From assembly GCA_963851215.1 (NCBI GenBank), contig CAWKOG010000014.1:62001-126000 (forward strand): a DNA stretch of 64,000 nucleotides. The letters are read 5' to 3'. The notes under the pieces were generated by a model that was not told the DNA's origin, did not search any database, and saw only the letters and a program-made list of their open reading frames with translations. Made by a program: the position numbers and the translations under genes. This document shows, piece after piece, positions 27,287 to 36,574 of the stretch (positions are counted from its first letter, which is position 1; each line of letters opens with the position of its first letter). Source of the stretch: DATKFM01 sp963851215 (GTDB lineage Bacteria > Pseudomonadota > Alphaproteobacteria > Dongiales > Dongiaceae).

Positions 27287-27891
27287 GCCGAACCTGTCCG
27301 ATTCGCAGGATGCACCCCTTCGGGTCGGAGGTGCTGGGGAAGCGCTCTACCTCCATTTGCCAGTTTTTACGCGCCGCCGCCACTTCTTCTTCCACGGCCG
27401 CACCCTTGAGAAATAAGGCTTTTCCGCCATGCCACAGAAATCTCTGTGCATAAGTGAGCAGATGGTCGAGCGGCGCGCAGGCGCGGGCCGTGACGACGCC
27501 GGCGCTGAGGCCTTCTAGCTGCTCGATGCGCGTGTTGTGGATGATCGGCTTGGCTCCGGCAGCGCGGGCCGCCTCGGCCAGAAAGACGCACTTGCGCTGA
27601 TCTGAACTCGATCAGATGGGCTTCGGAAATCCCGAGTATCGCAAGGACGAGCCCCGGAAAGCCGGCGCCGCTGCCGAGGTCGATCAGTGACGTCGTCCCC
27701 TCAGGAAGCAGTGGCAGGAGTTGCGCACTGTCCAGCATGTGGCGCCGCCAGAGATCGTCGAGCGTCGTGGCTGACACCAGGTTGATCCGCGCCTGCCATT
27801 TGACGAGCAAGGCGGCATAGGCCGAGAGCCGTTCAATTGTTTCACGTGAAACGCCGGTCGCGGCGGCAAATTCTTTTGGCCCGTAGTCCAT
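27273..27891 (-). CDS. rsmG: 16S rRNA m7G527 methyltransferase RsmG (GidB), one-base frameshift
   Basis: RsmG methylates G527 of 16S rRNA. The first part carries MDYGPKEFAAATGVSRETIE and the SAM motif LIDLGSGAGFPGLVLAI. After HLIE the frame breaks inside GAACTC (27604-27609, + strand). Dropping one base restores SDQRKCVFLAEAARAAGA, VVTARACAPLD and the end LRIGQVRRAEQ at 27273, giving about 205 residues. The start at 27891 is preferred because it leaves mnmG free; an ATG at 27933 would overlap mnmG by 35 bases. A parS site lies inside the coding region. Confidence 0.93.
27838..27853. other. parS site 1 (ParB binding), inside rsmG
   Basis: TGTTTCACGTGAAACG matches the bacterial parS palindrome TGTTTCACGTGAAACA at 15 of 16 positions. 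It lies in the 5' coding part of rsmG, where it encodes part of VSRETI. It is about 1.4 kb from parB, close to the putative origin, as usual for parS. Confidence 0.9.
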
Positions 27892-27898
27892 CCAGCCG

Positions 27899-29767
27899 TC
27901 AGGCCGAGATCCGCTCGTCGCGGCGCCGGACATGGCGCAACAGCGAATTCAGCGCCGCAGGCGTGACGCCGGAAATCCGGGCAGCGGCGCCCAGAGTTGC
28001 CGGACGGGACGCCTTCAACTTGCTGCGGATTTCCGCAGACAAGTTGGGCATCCGGTCATAGTCCAGACCTTCCGGCAGTAGAAGGTTTTCGTCCCGCTGG
28101 AAGGCGCGGATGTCTGCCTCCTGGCGGCCGAGATAACCGGCATAGCGCGCCTCGATCTCCAACTGCTCGGCGGCATGGCCGGGCACTCCCTGCAGTTCCG
28201 GCCAGAGCTCGCAGATGCCGGCAAAGCTCATATCGGGATAGCCAAGGATATCCAAAGCGGTGCGGCGGACACCGTCCTGGTTCACGGAAATACCCTTGTT
28301 TTTCAGCACATTGGGTGATGCCGCCAGACTAAGGGCGAGGCGGCGCGCCTGGTCGATCTCCTGCCGCCGCCGGTCGAAGGCCTGCTGCCGGCGCGACCCC
28401 ACGACGCCGCAATCGACGCCCTTTGAGGTTAGGCGCAAATCCGCATTGTCGGCCCGCAACGTCAGCCGGTACTCGGCGCGGGAGGTGAACATGCGATAGG
28501 GTTCGCTGGTCCCGCGGGTCACCAGGTCATCGATCATGACGCCGATATAGGCGTCGCTGCGATCCAGAAGGAACGGTTCGGTGGAGCCGGACGCCGCTAA
28601 GGCGGCGTTGAGGCCGGCGATCAGGCCCTGGGCCCCCGCCTCCTCATACCCTGTCGTGCCGTTGATCTGGCCGGCGAGATAGAGTCCGGGCACGCGGCGG
28701 GTTTCCAGGCTTGGCTTCAGCTCCCGGGGATCGACGAAGTCATATTCAATGGCATAGCCCGGCCGGATCATCTTCGCCCGCTCCAGTCCAGGAATGGTGG
28801 CGAGGATCTTCAACTGCACTTCGGCCGGCAGTGAAGTGGAGATGCCGTTGGGATAGACGGTGTCGTCATCCAGCCCTTCCGGCTCGAGGAATATCTGATG
28901 CCGCTCCTTGTCGGCGAAACGGACGATCTTGTCCTCAACCGAAGGGCAATAGCGCGGGCCGGTACTCTCGATCTGCCCTGAATACATGGGCGAGCGGTGG
29001 AGATTGCGGCGGATGACCTCATGGGTCGCGGTAGTCGTCCAGGTGATATGGCAATCCACTTGGGGCACTACGATCCGAGCCGTCAGATAGGAGAACGGCA
29101 CCGGCGGATTGTCCCCCGGCTGGATCTCCAGGTCCTGCCGGTCGATGGTCCGGCCATCGAGCCGCGGCGGCGTGCCAGTCTTCAACCGGCCCAGGGGAAA
29201 TCCCAGCCAATTCAGGGCTTTAGACAGTCCCATCGAGGGCGCCTCGCCGACCCTGCCGGCCGGGGTCTGCGCTTCACCTATATGTATGAGGCCGCGGAGG
29301 AATGTTCCGGTGGTCAGGACGATGGCGCCGGCTCGATAGGTCTTGCCCGATGCTCCCAGCACTCCCTCGATGGCGCCATCTTCGCCGGTGATCAAGTCCT
29401 CGACGCCATCGGAAATGATAGTCAGGCCCGGCAGCTCAGCGAGCAATTCCTGGACCGCCTGGCGGTAGAGCTTCCGATCCGCCTGAGCCCGGGGGCCGCG
29501 GACCGCAGGTCCCTTGCTCCGGTTCAGCATCCGGAACTGGATTCCGGCGGCGTCAGCCGCCCGGCCCATGATTCCGTCGAGAGCGTCGATCTCCCGGACT
29601 AGATGCCCCTTGGCCAGACCACCAATGGCCGGGTTGCAGGACATCTCGCCGATCTTGGCGGCGTCGTGGGTCAGCAGCAATGTGCGGGCGCCCATCCGGG
29701 CGGCGGCCGCAGCCGCCTCGGTACCGGCATGCCCGCCCCCGACAACAATGACGTCCCAGTTCTTCAT
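27899..29767 (-). CDS. mnmG: tRNA uridine-5-carboxymethylaminomethyl enzyme MnmG (GidA)
   Basis: A 622-residue FAD enzyme that, with MnmE, modifies the wobble uridine of several tRNAs. The FAD-binding motif VVGGGHAGTEAAAAAARMG starts near residue 9. Also seen are LSCNPAIGG-like MSCNPAIGGLAKGHLVREIDAL, the LRTGTPPR-like LKTGTPPRLDG, INGTTGYEEAGAQGLIAG and the C-terminal MnmE-binding helices. It sits between the two parS sites, with rsmG downstream. Confidence 0.97.
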   Translation of the reverse strand: MKNWDVIVVGGGHAGTEAAAAAARMGARTLLLTHDAAKIGEMSCNPAIGGLAKGHLVREIDALDGIMGRAADAAGIQFRMLNRSKGPAVRGPRAQADRKLYRQAVQELLAELPGLTIISDGVEDLITGEDGAIEGVLGASGKTYRAGAIVLTTGTFLRGLIHIGEAQTPAGRVGEAPSMGLSKALNWLGFPLGRLKTGTPPRLDGRTIDRQDLEIQPGDNPPVPFSYLTARIVVPQVDCHITWTTTATHEVIRRNLHRSPMYSGQIESTGPRYCPSVEDKIVRFADKERHQIFLEPEGLDDDTVYPNGISTSLPAEVQLKILATIPGLERAKMIRPGYAIEYDFVDPRELKPSLETRRVPGLYLAGQINGTTGYEEAGAQGLIAGLNAALAASGSTEPFLLDRSDAYIGVMIDDLVTRGTSEPYRMFTSRAEYRLTLRADNADLRLTSKGVDCGVVGSRRQQAFDRRRQEIDQARRLALSLAASPNVLKNKGISVNQDGVRRTALDILGYPDMSFAGICELWPELQGVPGHAAEQLEIEARYAGYLGRQEADIRAFQRDENLLLPEGLDYDRMPNLSAEIRSKLKASRPATLGAAARISGVTPAALNSLLRHVRRRDERISA

Positions 29768-29822
29768 GGCGGCGAAATCTAGTGGGGGGTCATTCCCGAG
29801 TCAAAAGACCTGCACGCAATTT

Positions 29823-29838
29823 TGTTTCACGTGAAACA
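29823..29838. other. parS site 2 (ParB binding), between mnmG and mnmE
   Basis: TGTTTCACGTGAAACA is an exact copy of the consensus parS 16-mer and a perfect palindrome. It lies in the 81-base gap between mnmE and mnmG, about 11 kb from the putative oriC. Confidence 0.96.
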
Positions 29839-29848
29839 ACCGGCCGGG

Positions 29849-31231
29849 TCACTTGCCGATGCAGAACTCCCGAAACACCACATCCAGGATATCCTCGACA
29901 TCCACCCTGCCCGTGATCCGGCCGATCGACCGCACCGCCAGTCGCAGATCCTCAGCGATCAGCTCCGGTGCCGCCGACTCCAAGGCTCCTTTTAGTGCAG
30001 CGACCGCCTCTTCGAGAGCAAGACGATGCCGCGCCCTGGTCAGCGACGGCGAGTCGCCCGTGCCGGCAATGGCCTCGACCCGCTTTTGAAGTGCCGCCAA
30101 CAACTCCGGTAGGCCCTGGCCCTTGGAGACCGAAATTGGGAGTGCTCCCTCAATTCTCCCGTTCCAGGCTTGGACCGCCAAGTCCATCCGGCTGACGACA
30201 GGCAATGCTCGTTCATCCATCAGATCGATGGTTCCGGCACTGGCTTCAGGGAGTCCGGCGCCATCGAACAGCAGGATATTGATGTCGGCCGCTTCCGCCC
30301 GCTGGAGCGCCCGCTTGACGCCTTCCGCCTCGATCTCGTCGGTGGCTTCCCTCAGCCCGGCAGTATCCGCAAGGTCAACGAGGTAGCCGCCGAGATCCAA
30401 CCGCACTTCCACGACATCCCGGGTGGTGCCCGCCCGCGCTGACACGATGGCGGCATCCCGTCCAGCTAAGTAATTCAAAAGACTTGATTTTCCAGAGTTT
30501 GGCGCGCCGAGGATGGCGACCGACACCCCCTCCCGCAGCCGTTCGCCCCGCCGGTTGTCGGCCAGATGGGCGCCAATCTCCTGCGCCAACCCACTGGCAA
30601 GCCTTTGAACTTGCCGCAGAAGTTCCGAGGGAAGGTCCTCTTCCGGAAAATCGATATGGGCCTCGAGCCTGGCAAGCGTCCTGACTAAGCGCTCCCGCCA
30701 GCCCTCGTACACCTGTCCGAGCGCCCCCTCCATTTGCCGGAGTGCCTGGCGCCGCTGCTGTTCCGTGTCGGCATTGACCAGATCGGCAATGCCTTCGGCC
30801 GCCGTCAGATCCAGCTTGCCATTCTCGAACGCCCGCCGCGTGAACTCCCCGGCATCCGCCGGCCGCAAACCCGGAATCGCCGACAGCTCGTCGACAACAG
30901 CGGATAGGACAGCGCGGCCACCATGAAGATGCAGCTCCGCCATATCCTCGCCGCTGAAGCTGGCTGGCCCAGGAAACGAGGCGACCAGGCAGTGATCCAG
31001 AACAACTTGCTTATTCTGTGAATGCAAGTTGCACAAAGTAAGTACGCGCGGCTGTAGATCTACACCGCCGGAGAGCGTTTCGATAGCTTCGATCGCCTTC
31101 GGACCTGAAATCCTGATGACGGAGATCGCCGATCGGCCGCCGCCGGTGGCTAGCGCGAATATCGTGTCGTCACGGCGGCTGGCTGTTGGTCCGCGCGCCA
31201 GGACAGGCGGCTCACTTTTCGCCTGGCCCAT
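29849..31231 (-). CDS. mnmE: tRNA modification GTPase MnmE (TrmE)
   Basis: A 460-residue GTPase partner of MnmG. The N-terminal folate-binding domain begins DTIFALATGGGRSAISVIRISG. The G domain has GAPNSGKSSLLN, TTRD, DTAGLR and an inserted loop region. The C-terminus is the required CIGK, whose Cys takes part in tRNA modification. The start at 31231 overlaps the 3' end of the ferredoxin-like gene by 20 bases; an internal start nearer the conserved DDTIFA is possible. Confidence 0.97.
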   Translation of the reverse strand: MGQAKSEPPVLARGPTASRRDDTIFALATGGGRSAISVIRISGPKAIEAIETLSGGVDLQPRVLTLCNLHSQNKQVVLDHCLVASFPGPASFSGEDMAELHLHGGRAVLSAVVDELSAIPGLRPADAGEFTRRAFENGKLDLTAAEGIADLVNADTEQQRRQALRQMEGALGQVYEGWRERLVRTLARLEAHIDFPEEDLPSELLRQVQRLASGLAQEIGAHLADNRRGERLREGVSVAILGAPNSGKSSLLNYLAGRDAAIVSARAGTTRDVVEVRLDLGGYLVDLADTAGLREATDEIEAEGVKRALQRAEAADINILLFDGAGLPEASAGTIDLMDERALPVVSRMDLAVQAWNGRIEGALPISVSKGQGLPELLAALQKRVEAIAGTGDSPSLTRARHRLALEEAVAALKGALESAAPELIAEDLRLAVRSIGRITGRVDVEDILDVVFREFCIGK

Positions 31232-31523
31232 CGTCTGGCTTCAGCATCAGGCGCGGAACCCGGCCCCCGCCTTTCACATGGTTAAGCAGGATCTCGTCGA
31301 TGTCGGATGTCGACTCGTAGCGGTACCAGACGCCTTCGGGATAGATCACCATGGTCGGCCCGAGCTCGCAGCGGTCCAGGCAACCGGACGCATTGATGCG
31401 GACACGTTCGAGTCCCTCTTCCTTGGCTCTCGCCTTCATATAATTCCGCAGCTTTTCAGCGCCCTTCTCCTTGCAGCAGCCCCGCGGATGTCCAGGGGGG
31501 CGCTCGTTGGTGCAGCAGAACAC
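31212..31523 (-). CDS. Thioredoxin-like [2Fe-2S] ferredoxin domain protein
   Basis: A small protein with the cysteine pattern of thioredoxin-fold [2Fe-2S] ferredoxins: FCCTNERPPGHPRGCC near the start and SGCLDRCELGPTMVIYP further on. It should carry electrons in the cytoplasm. The only in-frame start is GTG at 31523, but family members usually begin a few residues earlier (like PEAFYRVHVFCC). Those residues are present upstream, in frame, without a start codon; an ATG sits one base out of frame just before them. A missing C in the CCC run near 31545 would join them. Confidence 0.82.
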   Translation of the reverse strand: MFCCTNERPPGHPRGCCKEKGAEKLRNYMKARAKEEGLERVRINASGCLDRCELGPTMVIYPEGVWYRYESTSDIDEILLNHVKGGGRVPRLMLKPDDGPGEK

Positions 31524-31574
31524 ATGGACTCGATAAAATGCCTCGGGATCTTCACCATCAGCTGGACTTCGAAC

Positions 31575-31823
31575 TCATTTATGTCCCTTCTCCCGATGCT
31601 GATCGAACTGCGCCCAAAAGGCCTTCTGCATTTGATCGAAGCTTGCGCCGGCCATGGGCATCCAGGTCTTCCACAGCGACTCCGGATCCATCGATTTCAT
31701 CGTCGACTTCAAGCGGTCGCCGATCTCCTGCATCATTTCCTTCTGCAGCGGCGCCACATCGGGCAGACCCATGAAGGTTCGCGCCTCTTCCGGCGAGCAA
31801 TCGATATCAATGGTGATTTTCAT
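31575..31823 (-). CDS. DUF6489 family protein
   Basis: An 82-residue acidic protein, MKITIDIDCSPEEARTFMGL at the start, then a VAPLQKEMMQEI helix and WKTWMPMAGASFDQMQKAFW. This matches a short alphaproteobacterial family of unknown role (DUF6489, by recall). It precedes the ferredoxin-like gene on the same strand with 51 bases between them. Confidence 0.75.
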   Translation of the reverse strand: MKITIDIDCSPEEARTFMGLPDVAPLQKEMMQEIGDRLKSTMKSMDPESLWKTWMPMAGASFDQMQKAFWAQFDQHREKGHK

Positions 31824-32015
31824 AAAATCCTCGTCGCGCGTTGCGGATAGGACGGCCCGCCGCGGTCCAACCTAATGCCGCCATCCGCCGCCGTCCACTT
31901 GCCGACGCTCGAAGCTCGGGGCGGTCAATCTCCTTGCAGCCCCATGCTGCCCGCTCCATTTTGACGCCACCGAGTCGCTGCATGCCCTGGCGCCTTCCAC
32001 AACATTGGCTTTCGA

Positions 32016-34050
32016 ATGAGCAGAAACAACCTCGACGGCGAAACCAGCCCCTATTTGCTCCAACACCGGGAAAATCCCGTGCATTGGCAGCCCTGGGGCC
32101 CGGAAGCGCTGGCGCGCGCCAAGCAGGAGAACAAGCCGATCCTGCTCTCCGTCGGCTACGCCGCCTGTCATTGGTGCCATGTCATGGCCCATGAGAGTTT
32201 CGAGAATCCCACCATCGCCGCGTTGATGAACGACCTCTTCATCAACATCAAAGTCGACCGCGAGGAGCGGCCGGATCTCGACAGCATCTATCAGCAGGCG
32301 CTCGCGCTGTTGCGGCAGCCCGGAGGCTGGCCGTTGACCATGTTCCTGACGCCCGATGCCCGTCCCTTCTTCGGCGGCACCTATTTTCCGCCGGAGCCGC
32401 GTTACGGCCGGCCGGGTTTTCCGGAAGTGCTGGAGAAGATCTCGGAAGCTTTTCACGGTAACGCCGAAGCCGTAGCGCAGAACGCGGCGGCAATCGGCGA
32501 CGCCCTGGCAAAACTTTCGCAGCCGGAGAGCGGCGCCGGCATTCCGCTCGACATCTACCAGCCCATCGCCGAGCGGCTGCTCTCGAGCATCGACATGGAG
32601 AATGGCGGCATCGGCGATGCGCCGAAGTTTCCCCATGTTCCCGCGTTCGAATTGCTGTGGCGCGCCTGGCTGCGCAGCCGCGATGCGCGCTTCCGCGACG
32701 CGGTAACGTTAACGCTGATCCGCATGTGTCAGGGTGGCATCTACGATCATCTCGGCGGCGGCTTCGCGCGCTACACCGTCGACGCGGAATGGCTTGTGCC
32801 GCATTTTGAGAAAATGCTCTACGACAATGCGCAGCTCCTGCAACTGCTGACGCTGGTCTGGCAGGACACGCGGGACAAGCTATTCTCCGATCGCGCGCAT
32901 GAAACCGTCGAATGGACATTGCGGGAAATGCGCGCGGCGCCGAATGCCGACGGAAAGCGCGCCTTCGCCAGTTCGCTCGATGCCGACAGCGAACATGAAG
33001 AGGGCAAGTTCTATGTCTGGAGCGAAGCGGAGATCGACCGCCTGCTCGGCGACGATGCCGAATTCTTCAAGACAATCTATGACGTGACGGCCCACGGCAA
33101 TTGGGAGGAGAAAAACATCCTTAACCGCACCGCCCATCCCAATCTGGGGGCGCCGGACGAAGAACAACTCCTGGCGGCTTGCCGCCACAAACTTCTGGAC
33201 GCTCGTGCCTCCCGCGTGCGGCCGGGATGGGACGACAAGGTTCTCGCCGACTGGAACGGCCTGATGATCGCCGCGATGGCGGAAGCGGCGCTGGTTTTCG
33301 ATCGGCCAATATGGTTGACGGCCGCGATCGAGGCTTTCGATTTCATCGTCACCACCATGAGCTCCGGCGATCGGCTGTTCCATGGCTGGCGCGAGGACAA
33401 AGCGCGCCATCCCGCCACCGTCGACGACTATGCGCAGATGGCGCGCGCGGCGCTAGCGCTCCACGAAGCCACCGGTGAGCAACAATTCCTAAACCATGCC
33501 GAGCGCTGGACCGGCATTCTGGATCAAAACTACTGGGATATGGAGCATGGCGGCTACTGTTTCACGTCATCAGATACCGCTGACGTGATCGTCCGCACCA
33601 AGACCGCCGCCGACAATGCCACGCCGGCGGGAAATGGCGTCATGGTCGGTGTTCTGGCCCGTCTCTTCTATGTCACCGGCAATCCGGCCTATCGGGAAAA
33701 GGCCGACCGGATCATCGCCACCTTCTCCGGCGAGCTGAGCCGCAACTTCTTTGGCCTCTGCACCCTGCTCAACCAGAACGAACTGCTGCAGACGGCGCTG
33801 CAGGCCGTCCTGGTCGGCCCTGCCGACTCCGCCGAGACCAAGAACTCTGGCCGCCGCCGTCTATGGCCGGTCCCTGCCGAACCGGATCATGGTGAACGTG
33901 GCGGACGGCGCAGCACTGCCGCCGTCGCATCCGGCGGCCGGCAAGGGCATGGTCCGGGGCAAGCCGGCGATGTATCTGTGCCGGGGCACGAATTGCTCGC
34001 TGCCGATGACGGATGCGGCCGCCGTTACCCGCGCTCTGGCCGCGGGGTGA
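32016..34050 (+). CDS. Thioredoxin domain-containing protein of the YyaL/SSP411 family, one-base frameshift
   Basis: A corrected protein of about 677 residues. The N-terminus is a thioredoxin-like domain (NNLDGETSPYLLQHRENPVHW, then GYAACHWCHVM with its CxxC pair). The rest is an (alpha/alpha)6-barrel with EKMLYDNAQLL and WDDKVLADWNGLMIAAMA. Function in bacteria is not firmly known. The frame breaks inside GAACTC (33842-33847): dropping one A gives ETKTLAAAVYGRSLPNRIM and a normal end with YLCRGTNCSLPMTD. Without it the ORF runs 107 bases too far in the wrong frame. Confidence 0.92.
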
Positions 34051-34149
34051 GGCCGCAACACCCAGAGATGACAATCCCGGTCCAAAGCCGCTATGCTTTA
34101 ACCATATTCATCAGAGGCCGGCGGCGGATATGCCGCCAAGGGGATTTCC

Positions 34150-34845
34150 ATGGCTGATACGACCATCAAAGTCGGCGACGGCTCTCTCACTGCCTATGTC
34201 GCCGCACCCAAGGGCGTTTCCGCCGCACCCGGCGTCCTGGTGATCCAGGAGATCTTCGGCGTCAACCATGTGATGCGGGAGCTCTGCGATGGATTGGCCG
34301 GTCAGGGCTATCTGGCGATGTGCCCCGACCTCTTCTGGCGGCAGGAGCCGGGAATCCAGATCACCGACAAGACGGAGGCCGAGTGGGCGCGGGCCTTTCA
34401 GCTCTTTCAGGGCTTCGACCAGGATAAAGGCGCCCAGGATCTGATCGCCAGCCTGGCCCATCTGCGGAAGCTGCCGGGCTGCAATGGTAAAGCCGGCTCG
34501 GTCGGCTATTGCCTCGGCGGCAAGATGGCCTATCTGACGGCGGCCCGGTGCGACGCGGACTGCAATGTCAGCTACTATGGCGTCGGAATCGAAGCTGCCC
34601 TGGGCGAGGCCGGCGGCATCAAGAAGCCGCTGCTGATGCACATCGCGGCCGAAGACAAGTATGTGCCGAAAGAGGCCCAGGCCAAGATCAAGCAGGCGCT
34701 CGGCGCTAACGGAAAGGTAACGATACATGTGTACGAGGGCATGGATCACGCCTTCGCTCGCGTCGGCGGCGCCCATTGGGACGCCGCGGCCGCGAAACTC
34801 GCCAATGACCGGACCGCCGCATTTTTTAAGAAACACTTAACCTAG
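34150..34845 (+). CDS. Dienelactone hydrolase family protein
   Basis: A 231-residue alpha/beta hydrolase. The nucleophile elbow is GYCLGG with Cys in place of Ser, as in dienelactone hydrolases; the other triad members are in AAEDKYVP (Asp) and GMDHAFAR (His). It may open a lactone or hydrolyse a carboxymethylene ester. An AAGGGGA ribosome binding site precedes the ATG. Confidence 0.9.
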   Translation: MADTTIKVGDGSLTAYVAAPKGVSAAPGVLVIQEIFGVNHVMRELCDGLAGQGYLAMCPDLFWRQEPGIQITDKTEAEWARAFQLFQGFDQDKGAQDLIASLAHLRKLPGCNGKAGSVGYCLGGKMAYLTAARCDADCNVSYYGVGIEAALGEAGGIKKPLLMHIAAEDKYVPKEAQAKIKQALGANGKVTIHVYEGMDHAFARVGGAHWDAAAAKLANDRTAAFFKKHLT

Positions 34846-34873
34846 CTCTCAGACACATTTTGGATCGGCGCTT

Positions 34874-35857
34874 ATGCAGCAAGCTCAAGCCATTCGCTTT
34901 CAGCGTATCGGGGGACCGGAAGTCCTCAATCTCGAGCAGGTCGTCGTCGGCGCCCCCCAGGCCGGCCATGTCCTGGTTCGCCATACCGCCATCGGACTGA
35001 ACTACATCGATACCTACCATCGGTCCGGGCTCTATCCGATCCAGACCTTCCCCTCGGGTATCGGACTGGAAGCCGCCGGCGTGGTGGAGCGGGTCGGCGA
35101 TGGCGTCACCGATATCAAAGAGGGCGACCGGGTCGCCTATGGCACCGGCCCGATCGGCGCCTATAGCCAGCTCCGGGTCATGCCCGCGGACAAATTGGTG
35201 AAGATCCCTGAGGGGGTCGATGACAAGACCGCGGCCGCCATGATGTTGAAGGGCCTGACGGCGCAGTATCTGCTGCGCCGGACCTACAAAGTGCAGAAGG
35301 GTGACAATATTCTGATCCATGCCGCCTCCGGCGGCGTCGGCATGATCCTCTGCCAATGGGCGAAGCATCTTGGCGCCAACGTCATCGGCACTGTCGGCTC
35401 GCCGCAGAAGGCGACGGTGGCCCGCGCCCATGGTTGCGACCACACGATATTGTATCGAATTGAAAACTTCGCCGCCCGCGTGAAGGACTTCACCGGCGGC
35501 AAGGGCGTTGCCGTGGTCTATGACGGCGTCGGCAAGGACACCTTCATGGGTTCGCTCGACTGCCTGTCCCGTCTGGGCATGATGGTCAGCTATGGCAATG
35601 CCTCCGGCTCGGTGCCGCCGTTCGACATCGGCGTCCTGAACCAAAAAGGCTCCCTGTTCCTCACCCGCCCGTCCCTGATGGGTTATGCCGCCACCCGCGA
35701 CGAGCTGGTCAGCATGGCGGCTGAGCTGTTTGAAGTGGTGAAGAACGGTACGGTAAAGATCGAGATCAATCAGACCTACAAGCTGCGCGACGCGGCGCAG
35801 GCCCATCGCGATCTCGAAAGCCGCAAGACCACCGGCTGCACCGTCATCCTGCCGTGA
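34874..35857 (+). CDS. Zinc-free quinone oxidoreductase (MDR superfamily)
   Basis: A 327-residue medium-chain dehydrogenase/reductase. The GroES-like N-terminal domain has YIDTYHRSGLYP and GLEAAGVVERVGDGV; the nucleotide-binding motif is HAASGGVGMILCQWAKHLGA. Zinc-ligand cysteines are absent, which fits NADPH:quinone reductases. It is the middle gene of a + strand run, and its stop overlaps the GTG of the next gene. Confidence 0.92.
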   Translation: MQQAQAIRFQRIGGPEVLNLEQVVVGAPQAGHVLVRHTAIGLNYIDTYHRSGLYPIQTFPSGIGLEAAGVVERVGDGVTDIKEGDRVAYGTGPIGAYSQLRVMPADKLVKIPEGVDDKTAAAMMLKGLTAQYLLRRTYKVQKGDNILIHAASGGVGMILCQWAKHLGANVIGTVGSPQKATVARAHGCDHTILYRIENFAARVKDFTGGKGVAVVYDGVGKDTFMGSLDCLSRLGMMVSYGNASGSVPPFDIGVLNQKGSLFLTRPSLMGYAATRDELVSMAAELFEVVKNGTVKIEINQTYKLRDAAQAHRDLESRKTTGCTVILP

Positions 35858-36462
35858 GCGATAGCGGCGAACGGGTGATCTGCTGGGTACCGTGGTCCGG
35901 GCCCGGCATGGAGATGCTGCGGTTCCGGAAAGGTCACTCCGGCGATGCACCCTATGTCGCCGGCGGCGTTGTCCTCGGACTCAGCGACGCGGGCCCTTAC
36001 CGTCTTAACTATAAGATCAAGATCGAGTCCAACTTCCAGGCGCGGAAGGTGATGCTGGAGGTGAACGGCATCGACGGCAATTATAGCCGGATGCTCCGCA
36101 CCGACGGCATCGGCCACTGGCGCGACGAAACCGGCGCCATGCTCGCCGAGCTGAACGGTTGCCTCGACGTGGACATCCAGGCGACGCCCTTCACCAATCT
36201 GCTGCCGATCCGCCGCCTGAAGCAGAAGGCCGGACAGCAAAACGAGATCGGCGTCGTCTATGTCGAAGTGCCGAGCCTGATCATATCCAAGGCGCGGCAG
36301 CGCTATACCTGCGTGGAGCCATTGCGGCCCGGCGTCGCCGGCGAAGCCGGCAAGTATCTCTATGAGGGCCCTATCGGCGACTTCAAGGCCGAGCTGCCCG
36401 TGGAATCCGACGGCCTGGTCCTCGATTACCCGGAACTCTTCCGCCGCGTCTATCCGGAGTGA
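35854..36462 (+). CDS. Putative glycolipid-binding family protein
   Basis: A 202-residue protein with a GTG start overlapping the upstream stop. The composition (long beta-rich stretch YRLNYKIKIESNFQARKVML, then SRMLRTDGIGHW and LAELNGCLDVDIQATPFTN) matches the PF06475 putative glycolipid-binding family, whose fold resembles lipoprotein-binding barrels. Its biochemical role is not established. Confidence 0.75.
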   Translation: MSDSGERVICWVPWSGPGMEMLRFRKGHSGDAPYVAGGVVLGLSDAGPYRLNYKIKIESNFQARKVMLEVNGIDGNYSRMLRTDGIGHWRDETGAMLAELNGCLDVDIQATPFTNLLPIRRLKQKAGQQNEIGVVYVEVPSLIISKARQRYTCVEPLRPGVAGEAGKYLYEGPIGDFKAELPVESDGLVLDYPELFRRVYPE

Positions 36463-36465
36463 CCA

Positions 36466-36507
36466 ACTCCTATATATAAGGAGTCGCCGGAAATAGCGCA
36501 TTTCCGG
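36466..36507. repeat. Two small hairpins between convergent genes
   Basis: ACTCCT and AGGAGT flank an ATATATA loop at 36466-36484, and CCGGAAAT and ATTTCCGG flank AGCGC at 36487-36507. They lie just after the glycolipid-binding gene, facing the rho gene. Neither has a long T-tract, so they may be weak terminators or mRNA-stability stems. Confidence 0.5.
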
Positions 36508-36548
36508 GCATTTGCCGCGCCTTGACGGATTAAGAAATTATTCACCAT

Positions 36549-36563
36549 GCGGCCGCCGGCCGC
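36549..36563 (-). terminator. Candidate terminator after rho
   Basis: GCGGCC-GCC-GGCCGC hairpin 11 bases beyond the rho stop. On the minus strand it is followed by an AT-rich stretch including AATAATTTCTT, but the T run is broken, so it is a weak call. Confidence 0.35.
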
Positions 36564-36574
36564 GCGCGGTGCGG

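Noticed and set aside
33558..33573. TGTTTCACGTCATCAG, a parS-like half-match inside the YyaL-like gene
   Set aside because: Only the left half matches; the right arm has four mismatches to parS, so it is coding sequence by chance.
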